The notes under the pieces were generated by a model that was given only the letters and a program-made list of their open reading frames with translations, searched no databases and was not told where the DNA came from. DNA of 39,243 bases from an uncultured Bacilli bacterium (GTDB taxonomy: Bacteria; Bacillota_I; Bacilli_A; RF39; UBA660), in assembly GCA_934101645.1 (NCBI GenBank), contig CAKORX010000009.1:1-39243 (forward strand), in the 5' to 3' direction. Shown here piece after piece: positions 1 to 7,937 of the stretch (the first letter of the stretch is position 1; each line of letters begins with the position of its first letter). The position numbers and the translations under genes are program-made.

Positions 1-58
1 TAAATGTATATGTTTTAAGAAAATTTGATGCCGAATATATGCTAAAAAATGGACATTT

Positions 59-87
59 AAAAAAGGTAAAAATTTATTTACCTTTTT
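59..87 (-). terminator. Rho-independent terminator of the 86-1312 gene
   Basis: A GGTAAA/TTTACC stem, extended by A5/T5 flanks around a 6-nt loop, overlaps the stop codon of the surface protein gene and is followed on the minus strand by six T. The A and T tracts on both sides would let it act in both directions. Confidence 0.6.
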
Positions 88-1312
88 ATGATTCAATTAA
101 TTTATATGGATTATCAATTGTTCCATCACCACTTACTTGAGCAGTTTTGATTATTGTAATAACGGGTCTTACACCCCTTAGGTAATTAAATGGTATGCTA
201 TCAAGTATTTTACCATCTTTGCTTAAGACAAATGGATGATAGATGTCAAGTTTATTCGTAGCACTACTCATTAAAAAAGTATCTGTATCTATAGAGCTAT
301 CATATAAGTAAAATGAAGTATTATCATCATTAACTGTGGCACCTGCATATATAGCTTCATCAACTGTCAAAAGTGCAACTTTACTTGAAAATTTCTCACT
401 TAAACATACTAAAGATGGTATATTATCTTCCATAATCCTTGTATAAGCATAAAATGTATCATCATTTAAAAGTACATCATTACAATATTTTTGCGTTGCT
501 AAATAAGAAGTATAATTTCCTAAATTTTGTTCTATCCAAGTATTTAAATATGTATTAATAATTGAGTCTTTGTAATAATAATTTTCTCCGACATCTAAAT
601 ATTTTTTTAATTCTCCGGTTGTAGAACTAAGAACTAGTTTTACACTACCATCTCCATTAATTCTGACAATTTTAAAGTTTAAATTATTTATTACTACATT
701 ATTATTTTGTACATTACCCCTAAAATAATATGAAGAGCCATAATCATCTACAGTTTTAATTAGTCCTTCATTAGTTGTGGCAATATCTTTTCCAACACTT
801 GTTAATGCACTATCTTTAATTTGATTATTTTTAATTATTAATTCTGCAAAAGTATTATTTTCTAGTGATTCTTTTTCTACATTTATTTCTATTTTACTTA
901 TATTTTCATTTTTAGAATTTAAACTTATATTATAATTTTGTACTTCTCCACTTTTAATTAGAATATAACTTGATACTATTTTATTATAATCATTTAAAGA
1001 ATCTTTTATATTTACTAATTTATTGTCTGTTAAAGTATAATCTATTTCATTTTCATTATTTGGATTAATAAGCTCTATATAATAGTATTCATCACTATTT
1101 CCATTATTTATTATTGTTATCGAAGTTTTATATTCTTTTTCAAATTCTATAACATGACCATCATGAAAATTAATTGATAAGTTATCTGTTATTTTTATTT
1201 CCCCATCTTTAGATTTAACTTTTTTATATATAAAATAAAATACTCCTAAAAGCAAAGCAATTATTATAAGTATTAAAATGAATCCCAATAATCCTTTGAA
1301 TCTTTTTCTCAT
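86..1312 (-). CDS. Membrane-anchored surface protein, C-terminal DUF6273/C-lectin-like domain
   Basis: Seen: a short basic N-terminus (MRKRFKG), one long hydrophobic segment at about residues 8-32, a polar Asn/Ser-rich region that looks like a beta-sandwich, then a domain with YYFRGNVQNNNV, KIVRINGDGSVKL and a C-terminal GVRPVI...GDGTIDNPYKL. This final pattern occurs again in the protein encoded at 25271-26542, so the two are paralogues. Family knowledge: such Bacillota proteins are cell-surface proteins of unknown ligand. The start at 1312 is chosen because an AGAGGT ribosome site lies just upstream. An in-frame ATG at 1411 would read through the terminator of the upstream gene. Unlike its paralogue, the C-terminal part has ordinary AT-rich codons and no sign of a variable region. 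The function is inferred only as surface display or adhesion. Confidence 0.75.
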   Translation of the reverse strand: MRKRFKGLLGFILILIIIALLLGVFYFIYKKVKSKDGEIKITDNLSINFHDGHVIEFEKEYKTSITIINNGNSDEYYYIELINPNNENEIDYTLTDNKLVNIKDSLNDYNKIVSSYILIKSGEVQNYNISLNSKNENISKIEINVEKESLENNTFAELIIKNNQIKDSALTSVGKDIATTNEGLIKTVDDYGSSYYFRGNVQNNNVVINNLNFKIVRINGDGSVKLVLSSTTGELKKYLDVGENYYYKDSIINTYLNTWIEQNLGNYTSYLATQKYCNDVLLNDDTFYAYTRIMEDNIPSLVCLSEKFSSKVALLTVDEAIYAGATVNDDNTSFYLYDSSIDTDTFLMSSATNKLDIYHPFVLSKDGKILDSIPFNYLRGVRPVITIIKTAQVSGDGTIDNPYKLIES

Positions 1313-1343
1313 TTTTACCTCTATTACCATCTTTCTTAAAATA

Positions 1344-1352
1344 AGTATATCA
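1344..1352 (-). promoter_or_regulatory. Extended -10 promoter for the 86-1312 gene
   Basis: The minus strand reads TGATATACT (TGn plus a -10 hexamer), about 32 nt upstream of the start codon and downstream of the preceding terminator. The possible -35 (TTTAGT, 17-bp spacer) is weak, as expected for an extended -10 promoter. Confidence 0.5.
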
Positions 1353-1380
1353 TTTCTTTTACAAAAACTAAAGAAAAATA

Positions 1381-1407
1381 AAAAAAATCTAGGTTTATAA
1401 CCTAAAT
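1381..1407 (-). terminator. Terminator of the 1408-1974 gene
   Basis: Directly after the TGA stop the minus strand folds TTTAGGTT/AACCTAGA (8 pairs, 3-nt loop) and continues into eight T. It separates the upstream gene from the surface protein gene and shows that the ATG at 1411 is not that gene's real start. Confidence 0.75.
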
Positions 1408-1974
1408 TCATTTTAAAACAGGTTTAACTATCTCTAAAGTTTTAACTCGTTTATAGCCCTCAAATGTTTCGCCCGGTTCATTAACCATCTCAATAACTTT
1501 TGAGTATCCTACTTTATGTGACCAAGAACCATCTATATTTTGTCTAATGAAATGAAAATCTTTTGGTGAAACATAAAAAGCTATTTTATACCCACCATGT
1601 TTATTTTCTTCTCCAATAGCGCTATCATAAAAATCTACTTCTAAAGTTTCAAAGTCTTTTTGAATACCATATAAATATTTTTCTGGATCATTTGAGGTTA
1701 CTAAACTTCCACCAACATAGCCAATATTCATACCAGTTTGCATTATAACATTAGATACACCATCTGGATTACTTAACCCAAGAGCGTATGAATAACAATT
1801 ACCATTTGTATATTTTTTTTGGTTTTCTTCAAATACAGGTTTATTAGTGCCAAGCTTTACAAGAAGTTGTAAATACATTTTATAAAGTTCAAAATATTTT
1901 CTTTCATCAGAAGTTTTAAGCATTCGAGAATAAATAAGTAAAAGTTCTTTTAAAATAATTAATTCTTTATCCAT
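1408..1974 (-). CDS. Papain-like-fold protein of unknown function
   Basis: A soluble 188-residue protein without signal peptide or TM segment. Residues 1-45 are helical and charged. After them come NCYSYALGL (Cys60), GYVGGSLV, and DFHFIRQNIDGSWSHKVG (His141 and His153). A Cys in an NCYxYA context followed by a DFHFxR...W-S-H-K block is a pattern I associate with small papain-like or NlpC-like proteins. This suggests a cysteine peptidase, amidase or acyltransferase, but the catalytic assignment is inference. A GGGGG ribosome site precedes the ATG, its own promoter lies upstream and a terminator follows directly, so it is probably monocistronic. It ends in TGA; reading through would add only two codons before a TAG. 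Confidence 0.6.
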   Translation of the reverse strand: MDKELIILKELLLIYSRMLKTSDERKYFELYKMYLQLLVKLGTNKPVFEENQKKYTNGNCYSYALGLSNPDGVSNVIMQTGMNIGYVGGSLVTSNDPEKYLYGIQKDFETLEVDFYDSAIGEENKHGGYKIAFYVSPKDFHFIRQNIDGSWSHKVGYSKVIEMVNEPGETFEGYKRVKTLEIVKPVLK

Positions 1975-1999
1975 ATTTCCCCCTTTAAAAATTAAGGGT

Positions 2000-2028
2000 A
2001 TTATACTATATTTTGTTCAAAAAAGCAA
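2000..2028 (-). promoter_or_regulatory. Promoter for the 1408-1974 gene
   Basis: Minus strand TTGCTT (2028-2023), 17-bp spacer, TATAAT (2005-2000), about 26 bases upstream of the ATG. The -35 lies in the T-tract of the terminator at 2027-2056. Confidence 0.55.
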
Positions 2029-2056
2029 AAAACCTAGAGTTTTCTAGGTTTTTTTA
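2027..2056. terminator. Bidirectional-type terminator after pnp
   Basis: The stem AACCTAGA/TCTAGGTT with a 4-nt loop is flanked by an A-tract on one side and a T-tract on the other. On the minus strand it directly follows the pnp stop codon and runs into T6. Confidence 0.8.
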
Positions 2057-4258
2057 TTATTTTTTACTTTTACCAAACAAGCCTTTTTTAGGTTTTGCTT
2101 CCTTAGTTTCTTTTTCTTCACTTGCTTTTTCTGATTTTGGTAAAGCTTCTTTTCTTGAAAGATTTAATCTTCCTTTATTATCATAGCCAAGTGATTTAAC
2201 CATAATTTCATCCCCTACAGAAACAACATCCGAAGGTTTTTCTACTCTTTTAGAGTCAAGCTGAGATACATGTACTAAACCTTCACATCCTGGCCAAAGT
2301 TCTACGAATGCACCAAAGTCTTCAACTTTTACAACTTTAGCATTATAAATTTTTCCAGTTTCAACTTCCTTTGTAATGTTTTCAATCATGGTTTTTGTTT
2401 TTTCGATTACTTCTTTATCCATATGGTAAATAATTACTTTTCCATCATCATCAATATCAACTTTAACAGCATCTTTGTCATTTACGCTTTTTACATTTGA
2501 TGATTCTAAAATAATCTTAGTAATCATTTCTCCACCCTTACCGATAACATCTTTAATCTTATCTGGATTAATCATGAAACTTTCAACCTTTGGAGCATAT
2601 TTAGAAAGTTCTTTTCTAGGAGTGTCTATTGCGCTAGTCATTACATCAAGAATCTTCATTCTAGCTTTTTTAGCTTCCTCAAGAGCTTCTTTTAAAATGG
2701 CTTTTGTAACTCCTTTAATTTTTATATCCATTTGAAGTGCAGTTATGCCTTCTTTAGTACCAGCAACTTTAAAATCCATATCTCCCATATGATCTTCAAG
2801 GCCTTGAATATCAGTTAAGATAGTATATTTTTTGCCATTAGAGATAAGTCCCATAGCAATACCTGCAACTGGAGCTTTAATTGGAACGCCCGCAGCCATT
2901 AATGATAAACATCCAGCACATATTGTAGCCTGAGATGATGAACCATTACTTTCAAGTACTTCAGATACAACTCTTACTGTATAAGGGAATTCTTCTTCTG
3001 AAGGAATAACCTGAGCAAGGGCTCTTTCTCCTAAAGCACCATGCCCTATTTCTCTTCTTCCTGGTGAGCCATATCTTCCTATTTCACCAACACAGAAGTT
3101 AGGGAAATTATAATGAAGCATAAATCTTTTTGTATCTTCGATTCCAAGTCCATCAAGTATTTGATGATCTGAAAGTGGACCTAGTGTTGTAGTAGCTAAA
3201 ACTTGAGTTTCACCTCTTGAGAAAAGTCCTGAACCATGTGTACGTGGTAAAAGATCAATTTCTGCATGAAGAGGTCTAATTTCATCCATCTTTCTGCCAT
3301 CAGGTCTAATATGCTTTTCAATAATAAGTCTTCTTACTTCATTTCCTTCAATTAAACCAACTACTTTAGCAACATCTTTCATCTTGCTACCAAAATCTTC
3401 ATCTTCAGCGTAAACTTCTTCGAAATGAGCAATAGTATTAGCTTTTACTTCATCAATCTTTGCATATTTTTCAAGTTTTTCTTTAATTTGAATTGCTGAA
3501 AGCATATCATCAGTTGCATAATCTCTTACGGCTTTTTCAACTTCAGCATCGATAGTTGCAGGTTCAAGTACTACTTTTTCTTTGCCTATTTCACTAATAA
3601 TTTCATTTTGGAAATCACATAAAGTTTTAATATTTTCATGAGCAAACATTAAAGCCTCAAGCATAGTTTTTTCAGAAAGCTCCTTACAGCCAGCTTCAAC
3701 CATACATATTGCATCATGTGTACCTGCAACAGTTAAAGCAAGTTTACTTTTTTCAGCTTCCTCAGCAGTAGGATTAATAATAAACTTACCTTTTTCGTCC
3801 ATTCCTACCATGACGCCCGCAACAGGTCCATCAAATGGAATATCTGATATTCCAAGACATAATGATGAGCCAAACATTGCAGCCATTTCTGGACTATTAT
3901 CTTGATCTACAGAAAGCACTGTATTGATAACTTGAATTTCGTTACGAAGATTTTCATCAAACATAGGTCTAATTGGTCTATCAATAAGTCTTGCTGCAAG
4001 AGTAGCAGAATCTGTAGGTCTACCTTCTCTTTTTATAAATCCACCAGGTATTTTACCTACTGAATATAATTTTTCTTGATATAACACTTGAAGTGGAAAG
4101 AAATCTTGAGTAACTGGAGTTTTACCCATAACACATACAGAAAGTACTACAGTATCACCATATCTTACTAAAACAGAACCATTAGTTTGTTTAGCAAGCT
4201 CACCAGTTTCAACAATTAAATCTCTTCCTAAAAAATTTAATTTAAATTCTCTTTTCAT
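2057..4258 (-). CDS. pnp: Polyribonucleotide nucleotidyltransferase (PNPase)
   Basis: Phosphorolytic 3'-5' exoribonuclease, a trimeric cytoplasmic enzyme of mRNA turnover. The 733 residues have the full family layout: RNase PH domain 1 (about 10-145, with GGFIKREGRPT), a helical linker, RNase PH domain 2 (about 310-540, with SRGETQVLATTTLGP, RREIGHGALGERAL and the GDMDFKVAGT active-site segment), a KH domain (about 555-615, DVIGKGGEMI) and an S1 domain (about 625-695, VEDFGAFVELWPGCEGLVH). A Lys/Glu-rich tail closes the protein. A GGTAGGAAA ribosome site precedes the ATG. It lies just downstream of rpsO with an imperfect hairpin between them, the classical rpsO-pnp arrangement, so expression is probably partly by read-through from the rpsO promoter. 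Confidence 0.97.
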   Translation of the reverse strand: MKREFKLNFLGRDLIVETGELAKQTNGSVLVRYGDTVVLSVCVMGKTPVTQDFFPLQVLYQEKLYSVGKIPGGFIKREGRPTDSATLAARLIDRPIRPMFDENLRNEIQVINTVLSVDQDNSPEMAAMFGSSLCLGISDIPFDGPVAGVMVGMDEKGKFIINPTAEEAEKSKLALTVAGTHDAICMVEAGCKELSEKTMLEALMFAHENIKTLCDFQNEIISEIGKEKVVLEPATIDAEVEKAVRDYATDDMLSAIQIKEKLEKYAKIDEVKANTIAHFEEVYAEDEDFGSKMKDVAKVVGLIEGNEVRRLIIEKHIRPDGRKMDEIRPLHAEIDLLPRTHGSGLFSRGETQVLATTTLGPLSDHQILDGLGIEDTKRFMLHYNFPNFCVGEIGRYGSPGRREIGHGALGERALAQVIPSEEEFPYTVRVVSEVLESNGSSSQATICAGCLSLMAAGVPIKAPVAGIAMGLISNGKKYTILTDIQGLEDHMGDMDFKVAGTKEGITALQMDIKIKGVTKAILKEALEEAKKARMKILDVMTSAIDTPRKELSKYAPKVESFMINPDKIKDVIGKGGEMITKIILESSNVKSVNDKDAVKVDIDDDGKVIIYHMDKEVIEKTKTMIENITKEVETGKIYNAKVVKVEDFGAFVELWPGCEGLVHVSQLDSKRVEKPSDVVSVGDEIMVKSLGYDNKGRLNLSRKEALPKSEKASEEKETKEAKPKKGLFGKSKK

Positions 4259-4273
4259 TTTCCTACCTTTCCT

Positions 4274-4303
4274 AAAAAAAAGACGCTAAAAAATTTTAGT
4301 GCC
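4274..4303 (-). terminator. Attenuating terminator between rpsO and pnp
   Basis: The minus strand folds GGCACTAAAA/TTTTAGCGTC with one A-C mismatch and one G-U pair, followed by T8, starting at the rpsO stop codon. pnp has no clear promoter of its own, so this probably reduces rather than stops transcription into pnp. Confidence 0.6.
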
Positions 4304-4569
4304 TATTTTCTTAAATTTAATTTTTTAATAACTTCACGATAACTTTTAACATCGTTGTTCTTTAGATATTCAAGTAATTTTTTTCTTCTTCCAACTTTAA
4401 TTAAAAGTCCACGTTTTGAATGATAATCATGTTTATGTTCTTTTAAATGTTCAGTTAAAGCATTAATTTCTTTAGTTAAAATTGCAACTTGAACTTCAGC
4501 AGAACCACAATCTTTTTCATTTTTAGCAAATTCTTTAATTAATTTTGCTTTTTCTTCTTTCTTTAACAT
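4303..4569 (-). CDS. rpsO: 30S ribosomal protein S15
   Basis: An 88-residue protein of exactly the usual S15 length. It has the conserved segments KDCGSAEVQVAILT, LTEHLKEHKHDYHSKRGLL and VGRRKKLLEYLKNND. S15 binds the central domain of 16S rRNA and nucleates assembly of the platform. An AAAGGAGGAAAAGAA ribosome site precedes the ATG. It is the first gene of an rpsO-pnp unit with a consensus-like promoter about 90 bases upstream and a structured leader. In bacteria S15 usually represses its own translation through such a leader, so autoregulation is likely here. It ends in TAG. Confidence 0.98.
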   Translation of the reverse strand: MLKKEEKAKLIKEFAKNEKDCGSAEVQVAILTKEINALTEHLKEHKHDYHSKRGLLIKVGRRKKLLEYLKNNDVKSYREVIKKLNLRK

Positions 4570-4650
4570 TTCTTTTCCTCCTTTATATATTATCCGTTTA
4601 AACTGAGTAAGGCTCTTCGGAAAACAAGTCCAAACTAAGTAAAAACTTAT
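4570..4650 (-). promoter_or_regulatory. Structured leader of rpsO (possible S15 autoregulatory element)
   Basis: The about 80-nt 5' UTR folds into at least two helices: TAAGT/ACTTA around a T-rich loop near the 5' end, and TCCG/CGGA enclosing GAG/CTC just before the ribosome site. S15 leaders of Bacillota are multi-helix structures bound by S15. Here only the position and the helices are seen; a match to a known S15 leader class is inferred. Confidence 0.4.
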
Positions 4651-4656
4651 GAATTA

Positions 4657-4685
4657 ATTATAACTACTTTTCCATATTTTTGCAA
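4657..4685 (-). promoter_or_regulatory. Promoter of rpsO-pnp
   Basis: Minus strand TTGCAA (4685-4680), 17-bp spacer, TATAAT (4662-4657). The spacing is perfect and the -10 is consensus. Confidence 0.8.
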
Positions 4686-4755
4686 GTAATTTTTTTCATT
4701 GAAAATTTTTGCCGTTTCCTTCACTTTTTTTCAATGGAAAATTTTAAACTTATTT

Positions 4756-4785
4756 AAAAAAAAACTTTCGTCCATAAACGAAAGT
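4756..4785 (-). terminator. Terminator of the mraZ-PBP operon end
   Basis: ACTTTCG/CGAAAGT stem with an 8-nt loop followed by T9 on the minus strand. It begins within the TGA stop codon of the 4785-5510 gene, so that TGA must act as a real stop. Confidence 0.85.
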
Positions 4786-5510
4786 CACTTTTTAGTTTTA
4801 TTTTTATAACCCAGGTAATTTTTAATATAGTAATATGCAAAAAATAGCAATAATATAATAACGAATAAAAATATTATAATAAGAGTATTTATTTTAATTG
4901 AATAAGTATAGTTAACATTCATAATATAGCTATCATAAGCATTTTCAATTTCTTCATATTTATATTTATCTAAATTAATAATTGTTTCTTTATTTAATTT
5001 GTAGTCCTCAATTAAAACTTTTATATTTGTCTTATCATAATTTACATTAATAGTTTTATCAATTACAACAGAATTTTTAGGCCAACGAGATTTGTCATAA
5101 TTTTCATCTTTCATAGTATCAGAAACATTCATTTTAATATATTCTTTATTTTTATAAAAAAAATAATTATCATCAATTTTCCCATCTAAGCCTTCGATAG
5201 CACTTATACTTACATCACCACTGTTATCAATCTTTAAAGCTTGTAAATAGTTTTTTTCATTTACATATTTTGTAATCTCATTTATATCAGCAAGTTTTTC
5301 TTCTGAAACACTATATTTTGACATATTGTCTTTGTCTAAAATAAGTTTTATATAATCTATAGGAAAAAGGATGGATATGTTTGTATCCTGAAGATTTATA
5401 TTTTTTATAGTAATATTAATCTTTCTATAGCTTACTAACGCCGCAGAAACATTATTTGTAAAAAGCATAAATAATATTATTGTTAACACAAAAATTTTTA
5501 TTTTTTTCAT
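4785..5510 (-). CDS. Secreted, C-terminally membrane-anchored protein of unknown function
   Basis: I do not recognise this family. Seen: an N-terminal signal peptide (MKKIKIFVLTIILFMLF with a likely cleavage after NNVSA at about residue 23), an extracellular region of about 180 residues rich in Asp/Asn/Ile, one TM helix near the C-terminus (about 206-229) and a short basic cytoplasmic tail (KNKTKK). This is type-I membrane topology. It is the last gene of the mraZ-rsmH-ftsL-PBP unit, 27 bases after the PBP stop, with a good AAAGGGAAAAGG ribosome site. The context suggests a cell-envelope role linked to division or wall synthesis, but nothing in the sequence proves it. The TGA stop runs directly into a strong terminator. 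Confidence 0.6.
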   Translation of the reverse strand: MKKIKIFVLTIILFMLFTNNVSAALVSYRKINITIKNINLQDTNISILFPIDYIKLILDKDNMSKYSVSEEKLADINEITKYVNEKNYLQALKIDNSGDVSISAIEGLDGKIDDNYFFYKNKEYIKMNVSDTMKDENYDKSRWPKNSVVIDKTINVNYDKTNIKVLIEDYKLNKETIINLDKYKYEEIENAYDSYIMNVNYTYSIKINTLIIIFLFVIILLLFFAYYYIKNYLGYKNKTKK

Positions 5511-5537
5511 TGCACCTTTTCCCTTTCTTAGATGATT

Positions 5538-7640
5538 TTAACTACTTTTTTGTTTTAATACAACATGTAATGTCATATCGCTCGTAAGTGCTGTATTTGC
5601 TTCGATACTTTGACTTTCTACATATCCATAGCCTTCATACGTAATATTAATACCCGCAAGATTTGCATACGTTCGCGCATCATTAATGCTCCAACCAGTC
5701 ATATCTGGAATTACATAGTCAGTCTTATTTGTAAGAATAAATACTTTATCATTTTTTACAACACTTATGCCTTTTAAAGGATATTGATTTATTACATATT
5801 TACCAGTTCCAAGAGTAATAACATTAACTCCTTTACTGGTTAAATTATTTACAACATCACTTACCTTTTTTGACATATAATTTTCAAGATTAATAATTTG
5901 CTCTTCGGAGTTTTTAACATTACTCGTAAGATTTGCATAAGAAGCAATTTCATCTACTGCTTTAGTAACCATTTTAGATACCGCCACTTGAGTTGCTTCG
6001 ATTTGCCTTACAGCAACGTATATTATATATTTTGGTTCTTCGCTTGGAAAAAATCCCGCCACTGAATAAATTTGATCATATTTTCCATCTAAATATCCAC
6101 CACTTGGAGAAGCTATTTGCGCAGTACCTGTTTTAATAGACATTGATACACTTTTTGGCTGCCACTGTTTAGAAAGGCTATCATAGTTAACTTTATACAT
6201 AAGTTCCCTCATTTTTTTAGCAGTGTCACTACTTATAACACTACCAAGTTCTGTTCTTTGTGCCTCATAAGTAGTTTTACCATCTTGATCTACAATTTTT
6301 TCAACAACATAAGGTTTAATCATTACACCATCATTTGTTATTGTAGAAAACGCTTGTAAAAGCTGAACTGGAGTTACTGTAATTCCTTGTCCAAATGATG
6401 CGGTTGCAACCTCACTTTCGTATTTAAAGGACATGTCACCTTTTAGCTCTCCGGAAAGCTCAATACCGGTTTTTTTACCAAAGCCAAATTTATCATAATA
6501 TAAAGCAAGTTTTTCTCTTCCTATTTTTGATGCTAAAAGTGTTGCTCCAACATTCGAAGAATATGCATATCCTGTATCGTAAGATATCTTCCCCCAACCT
6601 TTTTTATTCCAATCACTAATTACAACGTCTGCAACTGGAATCGAACCAGATTCATAAGTTTCCTCACCATTATATAACCCTAAATCTATAGCAGTTGCCC
6701 AAGAAAAAGTTTTCATTGTAGAACCAGGTTCATATGTATATGAAACAAGTGGATTTAAATAATTAGTTAATGTATTAAGATCATTTGGATTAAATGTTGG
6801 ATATGTACTCGAAGCCACAATGGCTCCGGAATGAGCATCCATTACTGTAAAAATAGCAAAATCAAAATTATAATTATCTTTTAAGTCTTTTAAGGCATTT
6901 TCCGCTATAAGCTGAATGTTGCTATCAATTGTTAAGTATATATCACTACCACTTTGAGCCTCCGTCCTATAGTATGGTCTGTTTGGTAGCATGTATCCAT
7001 ATGCATCTTTTTGATAAGTTACACTACCATCTTTACCAGATAAAGTTTTATCATAATAACCCTCGATGCCAAGCTCTCCAACAATTTTACCATCATCATG
7101 AGTTTTAGCATATCCCACAAGGTAAGAAGCAAAACTTCCCATTTTATAATACCTTTGAGTACTTTCAATAAAATCAAGACCCGGAAGTTCTAAATCATCA
7201 ATTTTCTTTTTAACAACCTCAGTTAAGTTTTTTCCTTTTGCACCAAACTCTACTTGATAAGCACTTTTATTTAAGTATTTTAAAATTTCGCTTTCTTCCA
7301 TACCTAGTATAGGGGCAAGTTTTTGAGCGGTAAGCTTTTTATCTACAACATGCTGAGGGCTATCTATATTCGTAGTTCTCGAAGGCTCTAAATAAGCTAT
7401 TAAAGTATATGAATTTACGCTTATTGCAAGGGCATCATTTGAGCTATCATAAATAGTTCCTCTTTTTGCATGAAGAGTTTTAGTTATTGTATTTCTCGAA
7501 GATGCAAATTTTTTTAAATTAAGTCCATCAACTTTAGTAGCCAATGAAACCTGCAAAAGCCTTGCTATTGCAAGGCATAATAAAGAAACAACTATAAACA
7601 AAACAAATTTATTAGGTTTAACAGCAATTCTTTTCTTCAT
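5538..7640 (-). CDS. Division-type class B penicillin-binding protein with PASTA domains
   Basis: Septal peptidoglycan transpeptidase of the PBP2X/SpoVD/FtsI group. 700 residues: cytoplasmic basic start, TM segment at about 12-32, dimerisation/pedestal domain (RGTIYDSSNDALA near 60), transpeptidase domain with all three motifs (SxxK as S307-TM-K310, SxN as S361-SN, KTG at 503-505), then two PASTA repeats (about 578-635 and 640-698, the second with VIPDMTGWSINDA). PASTA domains bind peptidoglycan or muropeptides and are typical of the Gram-positive members. It directly follows ftsL (3-base gap) with almost no Shine-Dalgarno site, suggesting translational coupling. The neighbours mraZ, rsmH and ftsL confirm the division role; the later dcw genes (mraY, murD, ftsW) are absent here. 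Confidence 0.95.
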   Translation of the reverse strand: MKKRIAVKPNKFVLFIVVSLLCLAIARLLQVSLATKVDGLNLKKFASSRNTITKTLHAKRGTIYDSSNDALAISVNSYTLIAYLEPSRTTNIDSPQHVVDKKLTAQKLAPILGMEESEILKYLNKSAYQVEFGAKGKNLTEVVKKKIDDLELPGLDFIESTQRYYKMGSFASYLVGYAKTHDDGKIVGELGIEGYYDKTLSGKDGSVTYQKDAYGYMLPNRPYYRTEAQSGSDIYLTIDSNIQLIAENALKDLKDNYNFDFAIFTVMDAHSGAIVASSTYPTFNPNDLNTLTNYLNPLVSYTYEPGSTMKTFSWATAIDLGLYNGEETYESGSIPVADVVISDWNKKGWGKISYDTGYAYSSNVGATLLASKIGREKLALYYDKFGFGKKTGIELSGELKGDMSFKYESEVATASFGQGITVTPVQLLQAFSTITNDGVMIKPYVVEKIVDQDGKTTYEAQRTELGSVISSDTAKKMRELMYKVNYDSLSKQWQPKSVSMSIKTGTAQIASPSGGYLDGKYDQIYSVAGFFPSEEPKYIIYVAVRQIEATQVAVSKMVTKAVDEIASYANLTSNVKNSEEQIINLENYMSKKVSDVVNNLTSKGVNVITLGTGKYVINQYPLKGISVVKNDKVFILTNKTDYVIPDMTGWSINDARTYANLAGINITYEGYGYVESQSIEANTALTSDMTLHVVLKQKSS

Positions 7641-7642
7641 AA

Positions 7643-7936
7643 TTATTTAACTTGTATAATACTTGAATTATCATAAGAAAGGCCATATTCCTTTGCTACA
7701 TTAAATATATTATCAAGTGATGCAAGTTCATCTATTTGCATTGATAAGCTTTCGTTTTCTTCTTCTTGCTTAGCAATATTTTTCTTTATTTTTTCAACAT
7801 CTATATTAGTTTTTGTAACCATACTTGATGTATATACATTTAAAATTGGAATAAGGCATAGTAAAAGAATTATTATGAAATACATAAATTTTTCACCTTT
7901 AAGAAGTTTAACTCTTTTGACATTTTTCTTTCTCAT
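7643..7936 (-). CDS. ftsL: FtsL-like division protein
   Basis: A 97-residue bitopic membrane protein: basic cytoplasmic start, one TM helix (about 18-38, FMYFIIILLLCLIPIL) and an extracellular coiled-coil stretch rich in Lys/Glu/Leu (DVEKIKKNIAKQEEENESL), ending in VAKEYGLSYDNSS as in FtsL/DivIC proteins. The sequence is poorly conserved in this family, so the call rests on length, topology and position between rsmH and the PBP. FtsL forms a complex with DivIB and DivIC and activates the septal synthase. An AAAGGATATAAG ribosome site lies at the end of rsmH, one base before the ATG. Confidence 0.85.
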   Translation of the reverse strand: MRKKNVKRVKLLKGEKFMYFIIILLLCLIPILNVYTSSMVTKTNIDVEKIKKNIAKQEEENESLSMQIDELASLDNIFNVAKEYGLSYDNSSIIQVK

Positions 7937-7937
7937 C

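Noticed and set aside
1..142. A plus-strand open frame from the window edge to about 140 that reads like coding sequence (LRKFDAEYMLKNGH).
   Set aside because: It lies over the terminator palindrome and the antisense of the surface protein's end, has no visible start and is too short to judge. A genuine 3' gene end cannot be excluded.
1313..1411. Upstream extension of the 86-1312 gene to the ATG at 1411.
   Set aside because: It would translate the terminator hairpin of the upstream gene and the promoter; a clear AGAGGT ribosome site precedes the ATG at 1312.
4690..4740. Inverted repeat CATTGAAAA/TTTTCAATG upstream of the rpsO promoter.
   Set aside because: The spacer is about 20 bases, the sequence is low complexity and it adjoins no gene start; a regulatory role cannot be supported.
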